Assembly (NCBI GenBank): GCA_021613535.1
Contig: CP075497.1
Span: forward strand, 1,922,001 to 1,986,000
DNA from: Adineta vaga
Lineage: Eukaryota > Rotifera
Direction: 5' to 3'
Length of the DNA: 64,000 bases
The notes beneath the pieces are model-generated. The model was not told the DNA's origin. It worked only from the letters and a program-made list of their open reading frames with translations, and made no database searches. A program made the position numbers and the translations under genes. Positions 47,639 through 59,730 of this stretch are shown here, in pieces (the stretch's first letter is position 1; every line of letters starts with the position of its first letter).

Positions 47639-49042
47639 TCAAGATTTTGTTTGCATTCGATGAACTATCGACTTAGAACGATATTTTTGTGAAATTGATC
47701 GACGATAACGACGAGTTGGTAGATTCACACCTGGAGTTAAATCAATCAATCGAGAATTTGTTGAAATAAAAGTTGGAATTTCATTTGGAATGATCGATGA
47801 AGTATTCAAAGAGAGTTGTTTGAAAAATTTCGATTCTCGAAGTGGAAATACCGAACCATTTGTTCGATAACTATCAAATATTTCAATAACAATCTCTATC
47901 GAATAAATCTTAAGAGAAAACTTTGAAAATCAAATAAAATTCATACGAATCGCTTCATTTAAACATATTGGAATGACTTTTTCTAATGCTTTATTCGTCA
48001 TATCCAGCGTTGGTCCACTATTAATCTCCAATAACCAACATTTAAGGTTTTCATCGATTAAAATATCGACACCATAATAACCAAAACATCCTTCCTGGCT
48101 AATCAATTGATTTCTCACCGAATACGCCACTTGATAGAGAATATTCGTTATTTCTTTCTTTAAACAAAAAAGAAGCCTAGAAAACTTCATTTCTTTCTTT
48201 CGATTTTCAATTCTTACAGGTAATTGACGAATGACCCAATCTTTATCGATATTCATCATATTTGGTTGAATAAATTCATTGAAATAATCATTAAATTCTT
48301 CCATTGTCATTCCAGTTGAATCTTTTTTCATGGCAAATTTTTCATCTTTATTCTGAATTGTTTGATTGGTTAAATGAATAAATTTATTTAAATTATCTAA
48401 ATTAAATTCATACATTGATAAACGAAGATAACCCGTTTGACAAGCGAAATATAAAATCTCATTGGATAAACAAATACAAAGAAAATATGTTCGAATATCG
48501 AATTTTTGTTGATTGATTAGTAAAGGATTGGAAATGTATTTTTGAACGAGACGATTGGAATACATCGTTGAGTAATGTTTATTTTGATGATATTCTTTGA
48601 GAAGATTTTCAAGTTGTTCTTCCGAACGGAAAAGAAAGATTTCTTTACCACAGGAAAGTCCAACTGGTTTACAAATCCATAATGAATTGTTTTGAAAAAC
48701 TTTTCGAAAATTTATTCGATCAATTGGATTATCTAATAAATATGTTTGAGGAAGAAAAGTTTTCAAAACGTTTTTCTCTTTAAAACAATTTCGAAGATTT
48801 TGAAATAATAAACTTTTATTTGAAAGTTGATTTTCATTATAAATATGATTGAGAATTTGAAAATTTCCATCAAATCTTGTCCAATTAATGTCACTATGAC
48901 GTGTTATCCAATTGAATTTTACACCACCGACAGGAAGAACATCATATCGATGATATTCAAGTTTATCTAATTGTTCTCGAACAAGTTCAGTATTATTTTT
49001 ACCAAAAACATAATAACCATTAATTTTTGATTTATTATACAT
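47639..49042 (-). CDS. Tubulin-tyrosine-ligase-like protein, TTLL10-like
   Basis: Two exons (49042-47947, 47895-47639) give 450 residues. ATP-grasp elements of the TTL family are present: LWICKPVGLSCGKEIFLF, RLVQKYISNPLLINQQKFDIRTYF, FIHLTNQTIQ, and GYYGVDILIDENLKCWLLEINSGP (the metal-binding E-x-N). The C-terminal ALEKVIPICLNEAI segment and the overall pattern are nearest TTLL10, which elongates polyglycine chains on tubulin and other proteins. The likely site is cilia or microtubules. I chose the ATG at 49042 (MYNKSKING); the frame continues upstream to a GTG but without another ATG. The C-terminal exon adds about 85 basic Ser/Arg-rich residues. Confidence 0.88.
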
Positions 49043-49304
49043 CGATTTTCGAGAAGAAAAAAAAACAAGAGAAAATTTTCTTCTTAGATACCGATTGATG
49101 GAATTCACAAATATTTTTCAAGCAAAAATAAATGAATAGAAATTGAATCGTTTTCGACTCACTCCGTTACAGGTAATATTTTATTACCCATTGGTTTCTA
49201 TTACAAACAGGCTATTATCACAAATGGATTATATGAGTTTCTCCATTTAAGCCCCTGAGGGTCTGTGTCGGAAAGCTTTTCTACGATTGAAAACAATCCT
49301 TGAA

Positions 49305-49580
49305 CTACGTTCTATTAGAAACTTCGAACTGATTGAGATCGATTCGATAACATTTGTCATATGAGTTCAATGAAAGATTTGGCGATGAGAAACTTGAATA
49401 AATATCGTTCATAACACGTTGTCTTTCTGCAATCTGCTGTTTAATCTTTGTTTTTTGACGAATATAAAAACAAATCAATACAAAAGTCAAAAAAATAATG
49501 ATTATATTTGGTAGAAGTGTAACAATATGTTCATTTGGCAATGGTATAATAACATGTTCAACTTGCTTTTCTGTTATCAT
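49305..49580 (-). CDS. Small single-pass membrane protein
   Basis: A 91-codon single exon from ATG 49580. The hydrophobic segment is residues 23-40 (LLPNIIIIFLTFVLICFY), followed by a basic stretch (RQKTKIKQQ), so the C-terminus is probably cytoplasmic. No family was recognised. Composition and a clear TM-plus-basic pattern support coding, but it may be chance. An upstream exon cannot be excluded. Confidence 0.4.
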   Translation of the reverse strand: MITEKQVEHVIIPLPNEHIVTLLPNIIIIFLTFVLICFYIRQKTKIKQQIAERQRVMNDIYSSFSSPNLSLNSYDKCYRIDLNQFEVSNRT

Positions 49581-50750
49581 GAGTAATACATGAGATATTC
49601 ATCTAAGCTATTTAGATATGAATAGAACTAATTCGAGGATTAATGAAAACAAAAAAGGAAAGATTAGGATTAAAAGAAATTCTAATATCTTTGTAAGATA
49701 GTAAAAGAAATTACAAACGATCATGCGCCTTTAATATGAATTCAAAATATATTTCTTTTGAAGTTATCTGTTTTCGTAGAATTTATATAAGAATGATTTA
49801 ACTTTTGAGAAGTATATTTTTAGATGAGAAAATAAATTAACATCTAAGCATCATTGCCAAAAGTTTGATTCTCTTTTGGCACTTTTTCTATTCAAATATT
49901 CTTTTGTCTCTGAAAAGTCGAGTGTGCTTGTCTATTTTTCCGTTTTTTTCCCTTTATAATGATTCTTTTTTTATCAAAAATTTATCGTTTTGACTAAATT
50001 TTTTTCGGCATCATCGTTGTTTTGTTTTTTCATCTAATTTCACCCCGAATCATCACAGCTAATTAGTACAAAGAGAAGTTTCTTCTTCCTTACGATGTTG
50101 TTAATGCATTTTTTCTTTTCCAAGTTCTGTTTACGTCATCTTGAAATATTTCATAATTACTTTTTTAAGTATCACTATCAAATCTTTTCTTTTCCATGTA
50201 ATACTTCAATAACAATCCGAATTTATCAACAAAAAAATTTACTTACCTTTTTTTTTTTCAAATATGTTTTTTGAACATCGTATGTAAAGTAATTTTCAAT
50301 GAAAGTTTAGCTAAATCAGTGATAATCACGATATTGTCTTAGAAAGACATAATCTTTCTTCACATGATAACGTTTTTCCTAGTTCTTCCGGTAAAATACA
50401 GATCAAGTAAGATAATCAATAATATGTTACGAGTAGGTTTATCAGGCTATCTGAAAATCACTAACGATGTCACGAGAATAAACAAAACATGGATTTTTTT
50501 CAGTTGATTTATTTCAAGGAATCGTTATTTGTGCACTTTTTGTTAAGTTAGAATGAAATGACTGAAAATGAGTTTATTTGAATAGTTGATAATTATTTCC
50601 AAGAAAAGGTCTCTTCATTTCTATAAGATTAGAAAACTTTTTATATAAAAAAAATCTTTCGATTTGACTAATTTTCAATCGAGAAGATTCCCATTCATAA
50701 ATATATAACTGTGTATGTTTTTTTTCCAACAGTACGTGAAAATAACTAGT
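49581..50750. other. Intergenic, 1.2 kb
   Basis: AT-rich DNA between the small membrane gene and the MITE. Contains T-rich runs near 49930-50040 and 50250. Short frames on the minus strand do not look like exons. No gene was recognised. Confidence 0.5.
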
Positions 50751-50758
50751 ATTATTAG
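50751..50758. repeat. 8-bp target-site duplication (left)
   Basis: ATTATTAG directly before the CAGG end of the MITE. The right copy at 51148-51155 is ATTATTAA (7 of 8 identical). Both fit the hAT preference nTnnnnAn. Confidence 0.6.
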
Positions 50759-51147
50759 CAGGCACGTAGCCAGAAAATTGTTTTTCGGGGGGAGATTGAC
50801 TATAGCGATAGTTTGAGAGCCGAAAAATGCTAACAACATCGATATCTTTTTGAAAATCTTACGAAAAAATTTTAAAATATTCAAGACTATTTAGGGAATT
50901 TTCAGAGATTTTCGAAAAATTTTTACATTTTTAAGCATTTTTTTCGAAATTTTGTGAAAAAGGTGTTTTGGAAGGTTCCCGAAAACATTTTGACAACTCG
51001 AAGAATACTTCCAAACTTTAAAACAAAATATTATTTCACTTGACAGAAAAAAAACTTTTGGTCTATGCTACTCTACAGAGGTCTAATCTATTGATCTAGG
51101 GGAGGGGGGGATCGATTCCCTCAACCCCCCCCTTAAATACGTCCCTG
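50759..51147. mobile_element. hAT-like MITE (non-autonomous DNA transposon), 389 bp
   Basis: The ends are CAGGCACGTA on the left and, read inward from the right, CAGGGACGTA: 9 of 10 positions match as terminal inverted repeats and start with the CAGG typical of hAT elements. An 8-bp near-perfect duplication, ATTATTAG/ATTATTAA, flanks the element. The inside has no transposase frame; it is AT-rich apart from a G-run near the left end (about 50788) and a G7/C8 hairpin near the right end (about 51098-51132). It is therefore non-autonomous and would need a transposase from elsewhere. Confidence 0.65.
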
Positions 51148-51155
51148 ATTATTAA
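51148..51155. repeat. 8-bp target-site duplication (right)
   Basis: ATTATTAA, differing at one base from the left copy at 50751-50758. Confidence 0.6.
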
Positions 51156-51497
51156 AGTAATTGAAGTCTGGAGATATATGCAGATTCACACTTCTCCTTT
51201 TTTTTCTGTATGACACAAGAACCATCAATTGAGATAAAAGCTGAATGTCACGCGGTATTAGTAGAAAGAGTGAGTGCTTTTGCTGCTAACAGACATTTTT
51301 TTTCTCTTTCTCTTTCTTCTCTCTCTCTCTCTTGTATACACAATAAGAGAAAAAAATATTTTTAACTACGTTTCTTAATCAATGAAAAATCAAGAACATT
51401 ACTTGTTCAACATTCACAATAGAAAGGAAACTTATTAGAAATATTTACATACATTCCAACTACTTTTTTTTCTCTCCTCTTAGCAAACAAATCATCA
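51156..51497. other. Upstream region of the GPCR gene with CT-rich tract
   Basis: It holds a pyrimidine run (TTTCTC/CTCTCT) at about 51296-51334. A second T/C tract ends in CTCTTAG at about 51475-51483, 14 nt before the GPCR ATG; this could be a 5' splice or trans-splice acceptor. No gene was seen. Confidence 0.45.
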
Positions 51498-53420
51498 ATG
51501 TTTAATATCACATCATCATTCAATAAAACAATTTATAATAATTGGTGTATTTCATTAACAAGCTCAGTTTATTTGTATGGACATTTAATACCTGGAATCG
51601 CTTTGTTTATATTTGGTTTAACATTTAATCTCATTGCTCTTTATTATTTTGCCACTTCACGGAATTTTCGTCGTTCAGCTTATTCATATTATTTTTCTGC
51701 AATTGCTGTTGTTGATTTTGTTCGTTTGACAGTATGGTGTCTTTTCTTTCTACTTGATTTTAAAATCTTTAAATTAAATTTTCGTACATTTGAATGTCCT
51801 TCACAATTATTTATTGAATCCGTTGCCAGTTCGATTAGTGCTTGGCTTGCCGTTTCATTAACAGTCGAACGATGTTTAGTTATATACAAACCATTACAAA
51901 CACTGACAGATACACGAGGAAAACGTGCTTTGAGACTTATTTTTTGCGTCGTATTAGCATCCTGTTTTGTCAATTCATTAATTTTACAACCAGGATTTTA
52001 TGTAAAAAGGTAAGAATTATTAACCTTTTCAACTAAAGTTCTTCTCCATCGAAAGGTAAAGTTAATAAAGTATTCTATATTGAGAATCTCATTTGATTAT
52101 TGATAGTAACTAGCATCGTATCCGTTCTATTTACTTTTTCTGTCTATTAATCATTCATTACTTATTGAAACTCTCCAAGGATTATAAGATAACAAAAATA
52201 GGATAAAGAAAAGCTAAGAATATTTGAAATTTCAATGAACAAATTCTTTTGTCAATAAATATTTCTATGAGGAAAGATTGAACATTCATATCATTTGGAT
52301 AGAAACTAGTTTATGTCAATCAAACGTTCTAGTTTCTTGTATTTCTATCCTATTATTATTATTACTATTATTTCTTCGATATTTATTTACATTAAACAAT
52401 CTGTTCTATAGGAGATGAAAAATGGTCCTGAAATTGTTTTATTCTGTACTAGAAATGTAAACTCGATGAGCTTTTTTTTCTCTCCAAATGTCTCTCAAGT
52501 AATAATTTCTATAATAGAACAAAATATTTATAATAATGATGATTTTTGTTAATTATCGGTAGTCATTTCTATAATTATATTGATAATAATGATAAAATAT
52601 GGTTCATTTTAAAGATAATGATATCTTCGAGAACTCAAATAGGCAAAGATTGCTTTTTTTTCTCTTTAGAGCATATCGTGAAAATAGCCATACAATAGTT
52701 TGTCATTATGAGCAATCATCAATGGCAAATGTAACACTTATAAAACAATCATCATTCTTAAGTCCAAATGTCAAACGAATCTATTTATTAATAATCGTTA
52801 TATTTCGTGTTGCTGTTCCCTTTGTTTTATTAGTCACTGCAAATATCGTTCTTTTCATCAGTGTACGTAAAACACGACAAGGATCATCGAAATCAAATTC
52901 ATCATTACTTATTCGTCATGGCCATCATCGATCAGTGACACCGATGATCTTTTTTTCATCATGTACTCTTCTCTTAACTATTTCACCTCGGTAAATTAAA
53001 TTAAACTTCGTGAAATAAGAATTTCTCTTTTCGTTTAGATATCTTCTTCAATTTTATTTGAATTTTTATCAACGACTTCCCGATTGTTCTTTAACACATT
53101 TCGCACCACATATATTAAAAACTCTCGAATTATTTAATTATGCATTCAATGTATTTGTTTCTATTGTTAGTGGAAAACATGGTCGACATGAATTATTTAA
53201 CATGCTAATGTGTCGAACGATTCCAACTCAAACCTTACGTTTCACTACACCATCGAGACTTGTTGGATTATCTGCACCAAATTCTCTCTTAGCATCCAAA
53301 GCTTCATATCAACATCGAAAAAATACCAAACGTGATGAAATCACTAATCCATCCGAAAAACTTTTACTTCCAAATATTAATCATCATAATAGTAATCATT
53401 ATCATTATCAATATCAATAA
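51498..53420 (+). CDS. Class A (rhodopsin-like) GPCR, peptide-receptor type
   Basis: Three exons (51498-52009, 52670-52990, 53039-53420) give 404 residues. The N-terminus has glycosylation sites (NIT, NKT). Seven hydrophobic helices can be placed; TM1 is LIPGIALFIFGLTFNLIALYYF, TM3 ends SLTVERCLVIYKP (ERC replaces DRY), and TM7 has FNYAFNVFVSI in place of NPxxY. The third intracellular loop is basic (RKTRQGSSKSN). This fits invertebrate FMRFamide/myosuppressin-like receptors. A plasma-membrane receptor signalling through G proteins is inferred; the ligand is unknown. The first intron is 660 nt, much longer than usual here. The gene is convergent with CEP295. Confidence 0.85.
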
Positions 53421-53587
53421 GTTATGATATAATGAAATTTATTTTTGCTAATTGATTTATATTCTTAAAGACACAACACACAAAACTATCTACCGATAAT
53501 ATACACGAAAAGAAAAAGTTGAAGAAAAAGAAGAAATAAACTAGACACACACACGCAAACGAAAGATAAATCAATATATCAGACTTC

Positions 53588-56500
53588 TCACTGTTTTTTG
53601 TTGGTATTTGTCTTTTTTTTATTCAATGTCGTTTGAAAAGCATTCATACGTGCACGATAAGCTTGGGCTTGTTGTTTTGTTTCATGAAATTTCTTCTTTT
53701 CTTGAACCTCAGCTAATTGATCATACAAACGTTTAGAACGTTCTTTTGATTCTCGTACACGTCGTTGTCGTTCATCAGAATCAGTTTCAACAACATTCAT
53801 TGATGAACTACCTGATGTTGCAGAAAGAGATTTCGTTGTTTTTAAACGTGTTGCTACAGGTATATGAGAAGTTTGAATTGAAGTATAATCTTTTGCTTTA
53901 ATTTCATCAACACGTTTTTGACTTGTTGCAAGAAAATCAGCTCGACGTGCTTCTAAAGCAGATTGAAGGGATGGTAATTGGACAACTTGTGCTATTGAAT
54001 AGAGAGGAGACTGAATCTATTGAATAGTACATGATGAAATGACTTACGAGCAGATATATCTTGCTGATTTCCACTGATGAAAAATTCTAGACCACCTACG
54101 TGTGTTTGTTGCTGAGGATGACCTGGATTACTGTTACTACTAGATGATGTTGAAGATGAAGAAGAAGAAGAAGAAGAAGAGGAGGAGGATGTTGGTGGTG
54201 ATGGTTTTTCAAGTTCTTTGGATAAACCTTCACCTACAGTAACAAAATATGACCAATCTGCATTTGTAGTTGTAGTTGGAATGCGATTTTCTGTACGTAA
54301 AATAGGTGAAGTATTTTCATTGGATTTCAATTCATCATGATTATTTGGTGTCATTAATGTGGCATTTCCAGCACTTAATTCATGTTGTTCAAATGAACGT
54401 AATGATGTATCATTACTATTGATTTGTTTATTTGATTTATGTGAAGATAATTGAATTGATGAATTCGTTGATGATGCTAAAAGTATTGGTGAATGTCGAC
54501 TGATTGCTGGCATTGCTAGAAATAAAGGTGTTGATGTTTCTTGTCGATTCTTTGTCTCATTTCTTATGAATGATTCGTTTTTAATCGGTGATAATGCTGG
54601 TGTTGAACAAGCACTTGTTTTATCATCACATGTTGAAAGTGGTGATGAACATTGTTTTTTCTTTTGTTGTGATGTTGATTGGCCATGAATTCCATTCGGA
54701 TGTCGACCTGTTGTCGTTGTTGTTGTTAATGAACGATAACTATTCGAAAGAAGAGTTAATGATGGTTCATCAAGAATACCATGTTCATCACAATCAATCT
54801 AAATCAATCATTAGATTTCATAAGAAGATCTATTCAAATTGAAATGACTTACTTTACAATCAAGTTGAGGCGTTTCAAACAGAGGATGTTCTTCTGCATG
54901 TAAAATAGCAGATGGAAAATCTAATGTTGACAAAGATCCTGTTTCAATCAATGTACTTTTTGCTGTGGTACTGGTAGTTGTTCTTGTGTGGTTTCATATG
55001 ATATTGTTGTTAATTGTCCACTTTCATAATCAGGTGCACGAATCGATGCTGATGAAAAGAATGTTGTTGATTCTCCTGATGGATTTTGTTGATGATTGGA
55101 AATTAATCGTTGCATGGCGCGTTGATTTTGTTCAATCAAATAAGATAATGTATCGTGCTGTTTATTTGAAGTTGATGATGAAGATGAATTGGATGTGATC
55201 GATGTTTCGAATGTATTGGGTGAATTACTTAAATGATGAATATCACTAACGATACTGTTTTGACGATCAGTTTTTTCATGTAGAAGATGATTCAGTGGAA
55301 CATCTGATGAAGAATACGAATGGTGTGATGAACTTGAAATGGGTTGTCCACTGGCAAGTGCTTGTTTAGCAAGAGATGAACGGTAAGTTACTGATGTTAG
55401 TGTGGAATATGATTGATGATGAGCTGATGGAGTTGTCGAAGGAATTAATTGATCAGCAAGTGTCATTGTTGATGAAGATGGTTGCTGTTGCTGTTTCGTT
55501 AAATATTCATGAACTTTGATTAATGACATTAAATCACATTGCTCATTGTCATATTGAGAACGGAGAAATTGTTCTTGTGTTGGTTGAGATGAAGATGAGA
55601 ATATTTCATGAGGATGATTTGATGCTGATGATGGAAGTAATTCTATTTGAAATGAATACAAAAATTGAATTGATTATTGACTAAATTGAGAAGAATATTA
55701 TCTTTTAGATATTTACCTTCGATATTTGATGTACCAAAACCTAATGAATGAGTTAATTGTGGTTCATCTTGTTTGTTTGTATTGATCACGTTTGGTAATT
55801 GTAGTACACATTCATTTGCAAGAATATCTCTCCATTTCTTTGAAATACTTGATAATGATTGATCATCTGATTCTGTATTTGATCTCGGTGTTGTTGTCAT
55901 GACAGGTGGATTTGTACTTGATGAAGTATTTGTTGTTGTTTCATTTGTAATTGTTCGAACGCGTGATTTTCGTGTTGGTAATAAACTTTGAATTCCACTA
56001 CTTGAACTTCTTCCACCGCCTCCTCCTCCGTTTCCACCATTTCCACAAGCGATTGTTGTTCGTGATGTTGCTGAAGAACGTGGACCATCAAAAAGTGAAA
56101 TACCTGAATCATCACGTTCTAAACCATTCGTCAGAACGACTTGTTGCTGTTGTTGTTGGTGATGGTGATGGTGTTGAGGAAAATGAGTTGATGAGATTTG
56201 TGATGTGAGAATTTCATTATGATCAGAGATCGATGATGATGAGGAGGAAGAATCAGCTGATGAGATTCGTTCTAATTGTTGAAGATCAAACGAAGATTTC
56301 AATGGACTACGATGATGAAATACTGATGTATTTCTTGAACTAACAGGTGTATCAACTTCTTGAATTGTACTTAGTTCATGAACTTCATTTGGTACAACAT
56401 TATTCAATTTAGCACGAAGAAGTGATGGAGGAGGAAGTGGTTGAACAGGTGTTTGTTGTTGCTGTTGTTGTTGTTGTTGCTTGATTGATGAGATTCTAAA

Positions 56501-59371
56501 TGGAAAGAAGAGAATGAAAAGATTGAAATAAAAGAATGATTACATTGATTGTTGTCGATATTTTTCATGTTCATGAAGAAGATTTTCACGTTCACGTCGA
56601 ATCAATTCTAATTCTTGTTCAATCAAACGTTTTTCTTCATAAAAACGATTTTCATCATTTTTATTCACATGAAATTCTTGTGAACTTTCCAAATTTCGAT
56701 TCAATGATAATAATTGAGCAATTTCCGGTGATGCTGATCTTGGATCAACTGAACTATTTCCAGATAATGATGACATTGAAGATAAAACATCATCAACAAG
56801 ATCATCAATAATTAATGAACGATGAACGATTTCAGAATTGGATGGTCTTGATTCCATTGTTTGTAAATCATTCGACTTTTGATTTGATTGTTGTTGTTGT
56901 TGTTGAGTAGCAACAAGACGTGAAATGAGATCTTCTAATGAATGATCTCGATCTTCTGATGAATGACTTTCATATTTATCTAAATGAATTCTTTCTCTTT
57001 CTTTCTGTGTATCATCTGACATTGTTTCATGTGATTTGTCATCATCTTCAATGGCAATACCAGATGATGATGACGATTGTGAATGTGAATCATCTGATGT
57101 GACAATTGCTTGAACAGCTTGAACAAATTGTTCATGATCATCTCGTTGTCTTTTACCAGCATAGATCGATGATGCAGATGATGATGGAATACTTGTTGTG
57201 TTGTTTGTCAGACGAAGATTTTTCAATAAACTTTCAATTGAAACATCAGATATGGGTGAAACAATTGGACACATTGTTGTTTGTGGAAGAAGATTAGCTC
57301 GAGCAGATAGAAGACGAATTTGTTCTTCTAAAGCTTGTTTTCGAAATCTAAACAAAATGAAGAAAGTCTTGTTTATTAAATACAACAATCAATAACAAAC
57401 TCAAGTTTTGTTCGTCGTTCTTCAATTTCAGCTGTTGCTGTTGTGTTCACTGAAAGTTGTTCATCTACTTGAATAACAGATGAATCAGCTGATGTACTAC
57501 TTTCAACGTAACCAGGACTAACAACAAGTCGTTTTGGTGTTTTGATTGTTGGTGTGTCAGTTGTTGTTTGTTGACTTGTTCGATTTTGTGCTGCTTGTCT
57601 TTGTCGTTGAATCTTTTCCATGAGACGATTGATATTTTGTTGTTTGATAAATTGTTGTTCAGGTAGTGGTGTTTGTAATGTCATGAGAGTTGGATCAGCT
57701 AATGTTGCTTCCTCATCTTCTTGTATTTCTTCATTTGCCATTGGAATTGTATTCACAGATGGAGTTATTGTTGCCATACGATATTCTGGAAAAGCATTTG
57801 CTTCTTCTCCTTCTTCTTCATTTTCAGCAATAAGTGTTCGATCACTCGCTGCATCTTCTTCTGGTTCATCTTCATTCATCAACACAATGGGAATTGGTTC
57901 TAAACACAAAGAAAAAATAAAGACTGTTTTTGAGAGATGAAAATGAAACAAACGTTTTCGATGATTTTCTTGATAAACTTGTTCAAATGCTGTTTCCATG
58001 TGTCGTTGTTTATCTTCTCGTTCTTCTTCTCGACGCCATGGTGGAATGAAAATACTCTTCTAAATAAACGAAAACTCTTCGATTTCTTTTTTTCTATTCT
58101 TTGAGTAAATAATGATAGTTACAGGAAGATTTTGAATTTCCTTTTGACGTCGATCTCGATCTTGTCTTTCTAGTTTACCTAATTCTTCGAGTACATTATC
58201 ATATGCCTATGTGAAAAGAAAATATTTTCAATGATTTGAAGAAGAAGAGATTTAATTTACATTATCAAGAACTTCTCGTTTCAATGCATTATCACCACGA
58301 ACACGAGCTTTTTCTTGTTGTTCATTCCATAAACGTTGTTTATCCAAAACAAAAGCATCAACACGTTCTTGTTCAACGACTGCATCTTGTGCTGCATCAC
58401 CCTATACAATGCCAAATAATTATCTCTCTTATTTCCCAACTATCTTCTCTCTTTACTTGTTGATCATCTTCTTTCGTCACAAGACGTTCTTCTAAATGAT
58501 ATCGTGATGTTGTAAAATTGTATGGATCATGCACAGTCACAATTGTTGCTAAACAAAACAAATAAATATTCATTCATATAAAGAATGAAAAAAAAATGCA
58601 TTTACTTGGTTTCGTTTGCAGATCACGTAAAGGATCTTCTGGTGGTGGTAATTGAGCGATTCGTTGTGCACGAAGTTTTTCTAATTCAAGAGCTGCTTTT
58701 CTACAAGAGAAGAAGAAAGAAGAAGTTAATTCTGATTGAGGAACATGTTCTATGAATAAGCAAACCGATGAAGAATATGAAGATTTCGTTCATTCTCATT
58801 GTGCATCATATCAACATGAAGTTTATCAAGTGCTTGGTGACCTCGTTCAACAGCACGAGCATCATTTTCCAATGTTTTCTTCAACCATTGTTGTTCATAA
58901 TCAGGCTAAATCAATTGAATTTAGTTTAGTTGAAATAATGATATAATTAAGGAAAGATTTTACTTGTTCTGTTGCTTCTTTATGTCCTTTACCCATTTCC
59001 ATAAGATTTTCACGAAATTGATATTCAAGATTATCTTGTAAATCGATCTTTTCTTGAACCCATTCATTCTAAATTGAAAGAAAAACGAATCAATCAAGAG
59101 GAGAAGAAGACGATATAATAATTTACTTGAAGTTGATTAATTAAATGATAAGTTTGTTTTTTCTTTTCATCTGCGACTGTTTGACGAAGTTGAGCAGCTC
59201 GTTCTTTTTCAATTTGACGCGTCTGAGGGGAAAATATGGAGATATATTCATTTGATTGTAATAAATAAAAAAAGGAAAATTTACCTGTAAAAGACGAAGT
59301 GTTCGTCGACGTTCTGTTTCATTTTGAATTAATTTTTCTTGTTGACTTGTTGAAATGACTAAACTTTTCAT
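53588..59371 (-). CDS. CEP295: CEP295-like centriole protein with ALMS motif
   Basis: About 15 exons separated by 40-60 nt introns encode roughly 1,600-1,700 residues, shorter than human CEP295 (about 2,600). The N-terminus (MKSLVISTSQQEKLIQNETERRRTLRLLQ is the run from ATG 59371) is the typical CEP295/Ana1 basic coiled coil; RIAQLPPPPEDP and the following helices also match. The middle is Ser/Gln-rich and disordered. The C-terminus is an ALMS motif: LQSALEARRADFLATSQKRV, then ERSKRLYDQLAEVQEKKKFH and AYRARMNAF. CEP295 is needed for centriole-to-centrosome conversion and elongation. The head-to-head neighbour, mitochondrial poly(A) polymerase, begins only a few hundred bases away. Exon limits in the Ser-rich middle are approximate. 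Confidence 0.88.
54139..54192 (-). repeat. Coding low-complexity (TCx)n encoding poly-Ser
   Basis: GAA/GAG/GAT triplets on the plus strand encode an uninterrupted serine run within the CEP295-like protein. Length variation is likely. Confidence 0.7.
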
Positions 59372-59730
59372 TGCAAAGAAAAGTTATTCAACACTATCTT
59401 CGTCGATTTTTACTAAACTTAGACAAAGAATCACGTTATGGATTGGTGTTCAATGCCATAGAACTGGTCAAAGAAATTTTCATTACTCAGCAACATCCAC
59501 AAATAATTAATTCAAAACTTTATCAAAATTTTCAATCCAAATCAATGAAATTGTCATTTTTCATTCGAAAGAATTTTATTTCTAAAGTTTATCCTAAGAA
59601 TTTTTCTAAATTGCCGACATCTATCGTAAACCATCTGATATGTTAAGATTGATCAATGCTTTTGACCATACATTGAATTGATTGTATATCGACGGAAAAG
59701 TAAAAATCTCCTTACTTCTATTTTTTTTAG
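59372..59730. other. Divergent region upstream of CEP295 and MTPAP
   Basis: It contains an open plus-strand frame up to 59646 without a usable ATG at its beginning, and a TTTTTTTTAG acceptor at 59721-59730 directly before the first MTPAP exon that can be recognised. An upstream coding exon with the MTPAP start codon was not found here. Confidence 0.5.

Noticed and set aside
49130-49300. Possible structured RNA between TTLL and the small membrane gene
   Set aside because: A slightly GC-richer patch (GCCCCTGAGGGTCTG) is present but no stem set or known RNA family could be supported by eye.
50574-50884. Two short minus-strand open frames
   Set aside because: They overlap the MITE boundary and the flanking AT-rich DNA; composition is not exon-like.
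59371-59646. Plus-strand open frame ahead of MTPAP
   Set aside because: It starts with TTG, ends in a stop and cannot be joined in frame to the MTPAP exon; possibly chance.
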